DNA of 12,876 nucleotides from Candidatus Methanophagales archaeon ANME-1-THS (GTDB lineage Archaea > Halobacteriota > Syntropharchaeia > Alkanophagales > Methanospirareceae), in the NCBI GenBank assembly GCA_004212135.1, contig RXIE01000081.1, positions 1 to 12,876 on the forward strand, in the 5' to 3' direction. The notes under the pieces are model-generated. The model saw only the letters and a list, made by a program, of their open reading frames with translations, did not search any database and was not told where the DNA came from. Every line of letters begins with the position of its first letter. Position 1 is the first letter of the stretch. Below are positions 7,283 through 12,876 of this stretch, one piece after another. The translations under genes and the position numbers were made by a program.

Positions 7283-7786
7283 ATGAACGAAAAAATCATC
7301 CGGGTCGCGGTTCCTCTGATACCGACACTTATCATCATTATATGCGTCGCAGCAGCCTTTGCAACACACGGGTGGGACGTGAAGGCCACTGTTCTGGGCG
7401 AGCAGTCGTTCCAAGCACTGGAGATCTTCTCGCCAGAAGGCTTCGCGGAAGCAGAAGCCGTATTCGAGGTTACTGGCTTCAAGATTTCTGAAGATCGTAC
7501 GAAGCTTATGCTCGACGCGGTCTTTCATTCGCCGCTCAAGCTGCCCGTCACGATAAAAGAGATGCAGGCGGAATTCGTTCTGGACGGAAGTATCGTAGTT
7601 ATAGAATTACCCCGCGAGGTACAGGTCCCGCCCCGTGGTTCTGCAAGCCTGACATTGGAAGGCCCGCTTCCACCGCTCACGTATCCCCCCACGGAGCAGC
7701 CGACACCTCGGAGCATGATGATGACCGTGGATGTTGGTGGTATTGTATTACAGCTCGAGGAGTTAGAAGCTGGAGGTGCTCGCTGA
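7283..7786 (+). CDS. Membrane-anchored beta-rich (LEA14-like?) protein
   Basis: About 167 residues from the ATG at 7283; the in-frame ATGs at 7277 and 7271 are possible, but 7283 fits the TATA spacing best and no Shine-Dalgarno is seen. One N-terminal membrane segment (VAVPLIPTLIIIICVAAAFA) is followed by an extracytoplasmic-looking domain of alternating hydrophobic strands. The stretch LMLDAVFHSPLKLPVTIKEM, then VVIELPREVQVPPRGSASL, has the rhythm of the LEA14/LEA_2 immunoglobulin-like fold (variable strand, N/H-P-x-x-x-P-V, then a basic P-x-G-x-S/T step). I recognise no named family and infer this only from the pattern. Its stop overlaps the next start by one base (TGATG), so the two proteins are translationally coupled and probably work together at the membrane. 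Confidence 0.7.
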   Translation: MNEKIIRVAVPLIPTLIIIICVAAAFATHGWDVKATVLGEQSFQALEIFSPEGFAEAEAVFEVTGFKISEDRTKLMLDAVFHSPLKLPVTIKEMQAEFVLDGSIVVIELPREVQVPPRGSASLTLEGPLPPLTYPPTEQPTPRSMMMTVDVGGIVLQLEELEAGGAR

Positions 7787-8379
7787 TGGCTGACGTGAAG
7801 GCGGTGTTGCGCGCGATAAACTGGCCAGGCGTTATCGCGGGCATACTCATCATCGCACTGCCCTTTCTAGGGAATTGGTGGATCTTCAAGCTCGGCACCA
7901 CGGCATTAGTCATGGCAACCTCACCATTTGGCATTGATCTGCGGATTTTCGGTGAGCAGATCAGCGTTTCTCCACTTCTCTGGTGGCTCATCCTCGGTCT
8001 CAAGCTCGGCGTGGTGTACCTTGGCGTGCTGCTGCTCACTGGCTCGCTGCTCTCCATGTCTCATCAGTATGCGTCAATTGCAGAGCTGTTGGTACAGTTC
8101 AGTGCACGGAAAGTGTTATGGCTCGTCGTGGGGTTTGTGGTTGTGTTGCTCCTGGTCAGTGTGCTCTTGAACCAGCTTCCCGGGGTACTCGGGCTCCCAT
8201 TCCAGTTGCGGGTACCCTACTTGAGTGGTACAATTGAACCCCCTCTCAGTGTCAAGATAGCAGAGAGCATGCAGCTCACCATCCCCATCTTCATGGGTTT
8301 TACGCAGCGTTTCATCATCGCCGTGGTTGCTGCTGCACTCGGTGTTGCCGCATGGATTTATCAGAAAAAAATGCTATAA
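7786..8379 (+). CDS. Four-TM membrane protein of unknown function
   Basis: A 197-residue hydrophobic protein I cannot name. Predicted membrane helices lie at about 12-30, 64-88, 105-130 and 170-193. Between helices 3 and 4 is an approximately 35-residue outside or inside loop (LPGVLGLPFQLRVPYLSGT, then a region ending before FMGFTQRF) with several prolines. There are no catalytic-looking His/Asp/Cys clusters. It is translated from GGAGGTG (7772-7778), 7 nt ahead of an ATG sharing its A with the stop of the upstream gene. Coupling to a one-TM beta-rich protein suggests a small membrane complex; substrate transport or envelope structure are both open. The pair lies between the leuC and leuD genes, but nothing in either protein links it to leucine synthesis. 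Confidence 0.75.
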   Translation: MADVKAVLRAINWPGVIAGILIIALPFLGNWWIFKLGTTALVMATSPFGIDLRIFGEQISVSPLLWWLILGLKLGVVYLGVLLLTGSLLSMSHQYASIAELLVQFSARKVLWLVVGFVVVLLLVSVLLNQLPGVLGLPFQLRVPYLSGTIEPPLSVKIAESMQLTIPIFMGFTQRFIIAVVAAALGVAAWIYQKKML

Positions 8380-8429
8380 CACGGGAGAATACATAACAGT
8401 TCGAGCAATCGAGCGACGGCGAGATAACC

Positions 8430-8903
8430 ATGAGAATCTGGAAGTTTGGCGACAATGTGGATACCGATCAGATTATTCCTGCCGAATATCTGACGACGGG
8501 TGACGCGAAGAAGCTCGCAGCCCATGCGTTTGCTAAAGTGAGACCGGACTTTGCACAGGAAGTGAAGAACGGTGATGTCATTGTTGCGGGCGAGAACTTC
8601 GGCTGCGGGAGTTCGAGGGAGCATGCACCACGTGCATTACTCGGCGCGGGCATACAGTGCGTGATCGCGAAGAGCTTTGCGCGCATCTTCTTCAGAAATG
8701 CGATTAATATCGGACTGCCGCTCATCGAGGCGAACATCTATGACCGGGTAGACGAAGAGGATGAAATTGAGATACAGTTCTCCGATGGTATTATAAAGAA
8801 TCGGTCCAAGCACGAGGAATATCAATTCGAACCCTTGCCCGAATTTATGCAGCGGCTATTAGAAAGCGGCGGACTGATTAATTACATCAAAAAAATGAGA
8901 TAA
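8430..8903 (+). CDS. leuD: 3-isopropylmalate dehydratase / homoaconitase small subunit
   Basis: The 157-residue swivel-domain partner of the large subunit at 5822-7108. Diagnostic features are the start MRIWKFGDNVDTDQIIPAEYL, the GENFGCGSSREHAPRALLGAG block (54-74) and KSFARIFFRNAINIGLP (81-97). The substrate-loop tetrapeptide after IIPAE is YLTT (20-23). Work on Methanocaldococcus small subunits links YLRT to homoaconitase and YLVY to isopropylmalate isomerase, so this sequence lacks the homoaconitase arginine but is not the classic isomerase loop either. I therefore lean to LeuD with modest certainty. The start follows a weak GGCGAGA, 50 nt after the membrane gene, so it could be read from the same message. 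A large interrupted hairpin follows its stop. Confidence 0.9.
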   Translation: MRIWKFGDNVDTDQIIPAEYLTTGDAKKLAAHAFAKVRPDFAQEVKNGDVIVAGENFGCGSSREHAPRALLGAGIQCVIAKSFARIFFRNAINIGLPLIEANIYDRVDEEDEIEIQFSDGIIKNRSKHEEYQFEPLPEFMQRLLESGGLINYIKKMR

Positions 8904-8924
8904 AATTAAACAATTGAAGCTTTG

Positions 8925-8976
8925 TCAGGTACTGGCAGTCCTGCTAGCAGGAACTCTCCAGGATCTGGTACCTTGA
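8925..8976. terminator. Interrupted inverted repeat, possible bidirectional terminator
   Basis: The core is a perfect 14-nt palindrome, TCCTGCTAGCAGGA (8939-8952). Outside it TCAGGTAC (8925-8932) pairs with GTACCTTGA (8968-8976) with one bulge, and TGG/CCA add a middle step. T-rich DNA lies on both exits (AATTTTATCTC leftwards, TTATTTATGACC rightwards). It sits between the tails of leuD and the convergent zinc-finger gene, so it may stop both. Confidence 0.5.
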
Positions 8977-9007
8977 GCTTATTTATGACCTACTTTTTGG
9001 TCGTGCC

Positions 9008-9289
9008 TTATGTGCTCTTTTGTGCGTATGCGAGCAGCGCCTCTATCCGGGTCAACACGTCGCCCAGGATCTTCTTTTCCTCTACACTGAGATTGGGCGA
9101 GACCTGCAATCCCCTCAAGATACCTATGGCTTCTATCGTCTTGTTAATCTGTTCTACTTGTTTCTCTTTCTCAACGCCTTTCTTTTCCCTTGTTTTTGCT
9201 CGCTTATGTTTCGACCGGACATGTTGAGCCAATAGTAACGGCTTCTCGAATACAGCGCCACAATACTTGCACTTATATTCTTTCTTCAC
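9008..9289 (-). CDS. C2H2 zinc-finger miniprotein
   Basis: A 93-residue protein. Residues 5-29 form a single classical finger, YKCKYCGAVFEKPLLLAQH followed by VRSKH, with spacing C-x2-C-x12-H-x4-H. A basic Lys/Arg/Glu run (KRAKTREKKGVEKEKQ) follows, then an amphipathic helical tail (VEQINKTIEAIGILRG to LLAYAQKST) that may dimerise. Small archaeal proteins of this type are thought to bind nucleic acid, but their targets are mostly unknown. The start is a GTG, picked because AGGAGG (complement of 9299-9304) sits 9 nt upstream and no in-frame ATG is available. The gene faces leuD tail to tail and stands alone, so neighbours do not indicate a pathway. Confidence 0.8.
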   Translation of the reverse strand: MKKEYKCKYCGAVFEKPLLLAQHVRSKHKRAKTREKKGVEKEKQVEQINKTIEAIGILRGLQVSPNLSVEEKKILGDVLTRIEALLAYAQKST

Positions 9290-9330
9290 TTTTACGTTCC
9301 TCCTTTTATTTCACCATTAGTTCTTCTCAG

Positions 9331-9338
9331 TATATATA
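9331..9338 (-). promoter_or_regulatory. TATA box for the zinc-finger gene
   Basis: TATATATA centred at 9335 lies about 30 nt before the AGGAGG site, which would put transcription start near 9310 and leave a short leader containing the ribosome site. The element is symmetric, so a plus-strand use cannot be excluded. Confidence 0.5.
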
Positions 9339-9439
9339 TTCTTTTCTATAATTCGAGCATGAGATAACGCTAACTTTGACCTTTTCATTCACTCTTCTGC
9401 TTAAGATAGCAAGAAGTGAGGATTGAAAGGAGAGGTACT

Positions 9440-9589
9440 ATGCACGAAGGACTGTCACCTGGTAAAAAATTTGATTCAGTTTTCACGTTTGGTTCCGACC
9501 GATTATTTGGCAGTTCACGGTATCATCATACGGATATGTGTTCCGTGAACGTATTTTTTACGAGTGGTTTCTACCGCGAAAAGTCATGA
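9440..9589 (+). CDS. Doubtful 49-residue small ORF
   Basis: The ATG at 9440 is preceded by AAAGGAGAGGT, the best-looking Shine-Dalgarno in the area, and the frame runs 49 codons to TGA. The product (MHEGLSPGKKFDSVFTFGSD at its start) has no recognisable domain, signal peptide or membrane segment. A hairpin with a T6 tail (9513-9559) lies inside it, which argues against an ordinary gene. It may be a chance ORF or a leader peptide. Confidence 0.25.
   Translation: MHEGLSPGKKFDSVFTFGSDRLFGSSRYHHTDMCSVNVFFTSGFYREKS
9513..9559 (+). terminator. Hairpin with T6 tail in the region before argC
   Basis: GTTCACGG (9513-9520) pairs exactly with CCGTGAAC (9543-9550), and TATC/GATA (9521-9524, 9533-9536) can extend the stem inward with a bulge. 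GTATTTTTT follows at once. The form is that of an intrinsic terminator, but no assured gene precedes it on this strand, so it may end a small RNA. Confidence 0.4.
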
Positions 9590-9649
9590 GGACCAGGTAA
9601 AAATGGTTGGATTGAAGAGCTAAGTTAAAGGAACTAAATAGTTTGCTTC

Positions 9650-9690
9650 GAGCCCCAAACGGGCAAGAATCCGTATATTTTTCGGGGCTC
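9650..9690 (+). promoter_or_regulatory. Nested inverted repeat around a TATA-like element before argC
   Basis: GAGCCCC (9650-9656) and GGGGCTC (9684-9690) are exact complements, and inside them ACGG (9659-9662) pairs with CCGT (9671-9674). TATATTTTT (9674-9682) lies within the outer arms. It could be a folded leader or an operator flanking a promoter; argC begins about 118 nt downstream. Confidence 0.4.
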
Positions 9691-9807
9691 TTCGCAGGAT
9701 GAACTGCCTACGCTGCTGCCCACGCGGATCATGAATCGTAATACGTGCACGATACATGCCGAGAGATAGTATTATTTGGTCTACCGCTAACATTAATTCG
9801 ACCCATC

Positions 9808-10815
9808 ATGATAGAAGCAGGAATTATAGGCGGAGCGGGATATACGGGTCTGGAGTTACTACGGCTGCTCGTCATGCATCCACAAGTAAAAATATCGGTC
9901 GTCACATCCCGAAGATACCGAGGGCGGCAGTTAAGCGAGGTAAACCCCCACCTTCTTCCGTTCATCGACCTTGAATATGAAGAGGTGGATACAAGGGAGA
10001 TCGCAGATCGATGCGATATCGTATTTCTTGCGGTTCCGCATGGGAGTGCAATGGAGTATGTACCTGGATTAATGGAACACGGAACGCGGGTAATAGACCT
10101 GAGTGCAGATTACCGATTGAAGAGGGCGGATTTCGAACGGGTCTACAAACGTATGCACAAGGATAAAGAGGAGCGAGATGCGGTTTACGGGCTGACTGAA
10201 CTGCATCCTGAAGTTGCAGATGCCGCATTGGTGGCCAATCCTGGCTGTTATCCCACAGGGGCGATCCTCGCCGTCGCACCACTGGTGAAAGCAGGAATAG
10301 TAAAGCAGGTCATATTTGATTCGAAATCAGGCATATCGGGCGGCGGAATGGAGCCATCAGAGGTATCTCATTTCCCCAACCTCGCTGAGAATATCATTCC
10401 CTACGAAGTAACGACGCACCGGCATGTCGCTGAGATGAGAAGAGAGTTACCGGTGCCCTTGAGCTTCACGCCGCATGTTATACCCTGCATAAGGGGCATA
10501 CTCACCACTGCGCATGTCTTCTTGCATGAAGGCGAGTTAAAGACGTATGAAGAACTCGACGAAATCTACCGGCAGTTTTACAGGGGTAAACGATTTATCA
10601 GGCTCATGAAGGGGATGCCTTCTTTGAGCTCTGTCCGGGGCACGAACTTCTGCGATATACGCTATGAAGTCGAGAAAGAGAGTGAGAGGATCGTGGTGAT
10701 CTCGACTATTGACAACCTGGTGAAGGGCGGCTCGGGTCAAGCGATCCAGAACATGAATCTGATGCTCGGGCTGACTGAAGAAGAAGGATTGTGGTCTCCG
10801 GGATTAGTACCCTGA
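9808..10815 (+). CDS. argC: N-acetyl-gamma-glutamyl-phosphate reductase
   Basis: Reduces N-acetyl-glutamyl phosphate with NADPH to the semialdehyde in arginine synthesis. The 335-residue product begins MIEAGIIGGAGYTGLELLRL, the family dinucleotide-binding start, so I take the ATG at 9808 and reject the GTG at 9745, which would add 21 unrelated residues. The catalytic cysteine is C147 in ANPGCYPTGAILA. Other family blocks are VIDLSADYRL (95-104), KSGISGGG (173-180), the TTHRHVAEM region (202-210), FTPHVIPCIRGI (220-231) and the C-terminal NLVKGGSGQAIQNMNLMLG. No clear Shine-Dalgarno precedes it. In lineages with the LysW system an ArgC/LysY enzyme can serve lysine as well; nothing here shows that. 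No other arg genes are next to it, and it converges on gyrB with only 29 nt between stops. Confidence 0.95.
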   Translation: MIEAGIIGGAGYTGLELLRLLVMHPQVKISVVTSRRYRGRQLSEVNPHLLPFIDLEYEEVDTREIADRCDIVFLAVPHGSAMEYVPGLMEHGTRVIDLSADYRLKRADFERVYKRMHKDKEERDAVYGLTELHPEVADAALVANPGCYPTGAILAVAPLVKAGIVKQVIFDSKSGISGGGMEPSEVSHFPNLAENIIPYEVTTHRHVAEMRRELPVPLSFTPHVIPCIRGILTTAHVFLHEGELKTYEELDEIYRQFYRGKRFIRLMKGMPSLSSVRGTNFCDIRYEVEKESERIVVISTIDNLVKGGSGQAIQNMNLMLGLTEEEGLWSPGLVP

Positions 10816-10844
10816 AGCGGTAGCTAAGAGAGGATTTGCGCAGC

Positions 10845-12755
10845 TTAGACGTCCAGCACCATCACTTCCTTTGCATGGGCCTGTATAAAATTCTTTCGGG
10901 GCTCAACCTCTTCTCCCATGAGCACAGAGAAGAGCCAGTCAGCTTCCGCGGCATCCTCCAGAGTCACGCGCTTGATGCATCGTGTCAGCGGATTCATGGT
11001 CGTCTCCCATAACTGCTCGGCGTTCATCTCACCTAAACCTTTATACCGCTGTATCTTCACACCGGTGTCCCCTTCTTTCACCTGTAACGTATCCAGGATT
11101 TTGACATATTCGTTCTCCGAGAATGCATATCTCGTCTCCTGCCCCTTCTTCACCATGTACAGCGGCGGTAACGCGATATACACGTGGTTCATATTCACCA
11201 ATCCCTGCAAGTACCGGTAGAAGAAGGTGAGCAAGAGCGTTCGAATATGCGCGCCGTCAACGTCTGCATCGCTCATAATGATGACCTTATGATAGCGAAC
11301 CTTTTGCAAATCGAAATCTTCTCCGATACCCGCACCCAGAGCGGTAACCAGAGTGCGGATCTCAGTACTCTTCAAGATCTTGTCCAGCCTCGCCTTCTCC
11401 ACGTTCAGAATCTTACCCCGTATCGGGAGAATAGCCTGGAAATTTTTATCCCGTGCCTGCTTCGCAGAACCGCCGGCTGAATCGCCCTCGACGATATACA
11501 GCTCTCGCTTCGCGGGGTCTTTCTCGGAGCAATCGGCAAGCTTACCGGGCAGTGAATCGGTGATAAAGTCCTTCTTCCTCACTATTTCGCGCGCATGTCG
11601 TGCGGCTTCTCGTGCCCGTGCCGCCTCCGCGACTTTCTGTAATATCGCCACCGCGTCAGCGGGATTCTCATCAAGGAAATCCCAGAGGTATTCCCGCACA
11701 ATTGATTCGACAATACCCTTAACTTCGCTATTCCCCAGTTTCGTTTTCGTTTGCCCCTCGAATTGGGGCTCCGGGAGTTTCAAACTAATCACCGCGGTAA
11801 GTCCTTCTCTCACATCTTCACCATCTAAACTCACTTTTTTGAGCAGGTTATTCGCCCGCCCGTATTCGTTAAGCGCTCTTGTAAGGGCCGCTTTGAATCC
11901 ACTGAGATGCTTGCCACCCTCAATGGTCTTGACATTGTTAACGAACGAGAAGACATTCTCCACATAGCTGTCGTTATACTGTATCCCGATCTCAACTTTC
12001 ACGTTATCCTTTTCGTCTTCAAAGAGGATAGGTCTGTGCAGCACGTGCTTATCCCTATTGAGATATTCGAGGAACGAGGCTATACCGCCCTCATACTTGA
12101 ACCTCTTCTCTTCACTGGTTCGCTCATCCTTCAGGCAAATCGAAAGCCCTTTATTCAAGAAGGCCAGCTCCCTCAGTCTGGTCGCGATAAGATTCGCATC
12201 GAATTCATAAACTCCGAAAATCTCGCCATCGGGTTTAAAACGTATCTTGGTTCCGCTCGAGCCATTAGTATCACCTGTGTATTCCTCTTCCTTTAAGCCA
12301 CTTACCGGACTACCACGTTCGTATCGCTGGAAATAGCTATGCCCATTCCTTCTCACCTCGACCTCCAGCCACTCTGAGAGCGCATTGACCACCGAAATCC
12401 CAACCCCGTGGAGCCCCCCAGCGACCTTATACACCTTATGATCAAATTTACCACCCGCATGCAGTTTCGTCAAAACGATCTCCACCGCCGGAAGGTTATA
12501 TTCCTGGTGGAGGTCGACGGGGATCCCTCGCCCGTTATCATTGACCGTTACGGAGTTATCCGGATGGATTATCACATCAATGGCGGTGCAAAAACCTATT
12601 ATCGCCTCGTCCACACTGTTGTCCAGTACTTCATTCACCAAATGATGGAGCCCACGGGTACTGGTATCCCCGATATACATTGAGGGTCTTTTTCTCACCG
12701 CTGTCAGGTCCTCGAGGACCTGTATATCCTTAGCCGTATAGCTTTCTTCTCCCAT
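10845..12755 (-). CDS. gyrB: DNA gyrase subunit B
   Basis: ATPase/TOPRIM subunit of type IIA topoisomerase, which with GyrA introduces negative supercoils. The 636-residue length is that of short gyrases without the enterobacterial insert. GHKL ATPase residues are in place with E. coli-like numbering: E42 and N46 in NEVLDNSVDE, D73 in NDNGRGIP, the GGLHGVGISVVNALS lid (113-127), and the QTK loop at 335-337. TOPRIM metal residues are E423 in VEGDSAGGSAKQ and D496, D498, D500 in MSDADVDGAH. The C-terminus has IQRYKGLGEMNAEQLW and EPRKNFIQAHA. This gene is expected in Euryarchaeota, which took gyrase from bacteria. The gene downstream is convergent argC, so gyrA is not directly downstream. A strong TATA box precedes it. 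Confidence 0.98.
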   Translation of the reverse strand: MGEESYTAKDIQVLEDLTAVRKRPSMYIGDTSTRGLHHLVNEVLDNSVDEAIIGFCTAIDVIIHPDNSVTVNDNGRGIPVDLHQEYNLPAVEIVLTKLHAGGKFDHKVYKVAGGLHGVGISVVNALSEWLEVEVRRNGHSYFQRYERGSPVSGLKEEEYTGDTNGSSGTKIRFKPDGEIFGVYEFDANLIATRLRELAFLNKGLSICLKDERTSEEKRFKYEGGIASFLEYLNRDKHVLHRPILFEDEKDNVKVEIGIQYNDSYVENVFSFVNNVKTIEGGKHLSGFKAALTRALNEYGRANNLLKKVSLDGEDVREGLTAVISLKLPEPQFEGQTKTKLGNSEVKGIVESIVREYLWDFLDENPADAVAILQKVAEAARAREAARHAREIVRKKDFITDSLPGKLADCSEKDPAKRELYIVEGDSAGGSAKQARDKNFQAILPIRGKILNVEKARLDKILKSTEIRTLVTALGAGIGEDFDLQKVRYHKVIIMSDADVDGAHIRTLLLTFFYRYLQGLVNMNHVYIALPPLYMVKKGQETRYAFSENEYVKILDTLQVKEGDTGVKIQRYKGLGEMNAEQLWETTMNPLTRCIKRVTLEDAAEADWLFSVLMGEEVEPRKNFIQAHAKEVMVLDV

Positions 12756-12780
12756 CGTTCCCGTATAAGATATGCGATAG

Positions 12781-12801
12781 ATTTATATAAAACTTTTGGC
12801 T
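12781..12801 (-). promoter_or_regulatory. BRE/TATA promoter of gyrB
   Basis: On the minus strand this reads GCCAAAAGTTTTATATAAAT, with CCAAAAG as BRE-like part and TTTATATA as TATA box. It is centred near 12787, about 32 nt upstream of the ATG at 12755, implying a leader of under 10 nt. The core matches the promoter of the 7283 gene. Confidence 0.65.
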
Positions 12802-12814
12802 ACAATGTAATGTA

Positions 12815-12850
12815 CCCGCTTGATATTCCGTGTATTTAATCCAAAGCGGG
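12815..12850. repeat. 7-bp inverted repeat upstream of gyrB
   Basis: CCCGCTT (12815-12821) and AAGCGGG (12844-12850) are exact complements with a 22-nt AT-rich gap. It lies about 30 nt upstream of the gyrB TATA region and could be a regulator site or the end of a gene beyond the window; either is weakly supported. Confidence 0.3.
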
Positions 12851-12876
12851 CTTCGAAAATAAGCCGTTCAGTCCTA

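Larger units (their letters stand above)
9290..9807. other. 518-nt gene-poor region upstream of argC
   Basis: It holds the zinc-finger promoter, a hairpin at 9394-9416 (CTTCTGC with GC-A-AGAAG), a weak 49-codon ORF at 9440-9589, a hairpin with a T6 tail at 9513-9559 and a nested inverted repeat at 9650-9690. I see no tRNA, CRISPR array or recognisable larger gene. An untested structured RNA is possible. Confidence 0.5.

Noticed and set aside
9411..9430. GAGGATTGAAAGG, which resembles the end of some CRISPR repeats.
   Set aside because: Only one copy; no regularly spaced repeats anywhere in the window.
9745..9807. An upstream GTG that would extend argC by 21 residues.
   Set aside because: The family N-terminus begins at MIEAGIIGGAGYTG (ATG 9808); the extension has no family resemblance.
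11353..11967. A 204-residue plus-strand ORF antisense to gyrB, with others nearby (10918-11220, 11907-12296).
   Set aside because: They lie wholly inside an intact gyrB with all motifs; their products are low-complexity Ser/Leu-rich shadows.

Overview
This window is a stretch of an archaeal chromosome, most likely from a euryarchaeote. Three things point there: TiaS, an archaea-only tRNA-modifying enzyme; TATA boxes with purine-rich BRE-like flanks in place of -35/-10 promoters; and a bacterial-type DNA gyrase B, which Euryarchaeota carry. The split LeuC/LeuD-type hydro-lyase, the dockerin and the C10-type protease would suit an anaerobic lineage such as the ANME-1/Methanosarcinia/Archaeoglobi relatives. 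That placement is inference and no single gene settles it.

Layout. (1) 1-1610: an exported-protein pair on the plus strand, made of the 3' part of a C10 (streptopain-like) cysteine protease and a small secreted dockerin-like protein 10 nt downstream, closed by a hairpin and T-rich terminator. (2) 1791-3742: two minus-strand genes, a small winged-helix regulator and tiaS. A perfect 13-bp inverted repeat abuts the tiaS start codon. (3) 3945-5603: a large membrane site-2 (M50) protease with two PDZ-like domains. (4) 5822-8903: leuC, then a two-gene membrane unit (one-TM beta-rich protein plus four-TM protein) with its own TATA promoter, then leuD. The two hydro-lyase subunits are therefore separated by an unrelated-looking translationally coupled pair. 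(5) 9008-9289: a C2H2 zinc-finger miniprotein on the minus strand. (6) 9290-9807: a gene-poor 518-nt stretch with several hairpins, one with a T6 tail, and a questionable 49-codon ORF. (7) 9808-10815: argC. (8) 10845-12755: gyrB on the minus strand, convergent with argC, with a clear TATA promoter and no adjacent gyrA visible.

Most genes are housekeeping: decoding of AUA by tRNA-Ile2, leucine or coenzyme B-type 2-oxoacid chain elongation, arginine synthesis and supercoiling. The less ordinary material is a roughly 85-nt imperfect repeat present twice in intergenic DNA (2259-2342 and 5697-5782, about 79% identical by hand alignment), the palindrome at the tiaS start, the structured region upstream of argC, the uncharacterised membrane pair inside the leuC-leuD interval, and the protease/dockerin pair. 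I do not see a clearly new defence, mobile or biosynthetic system.
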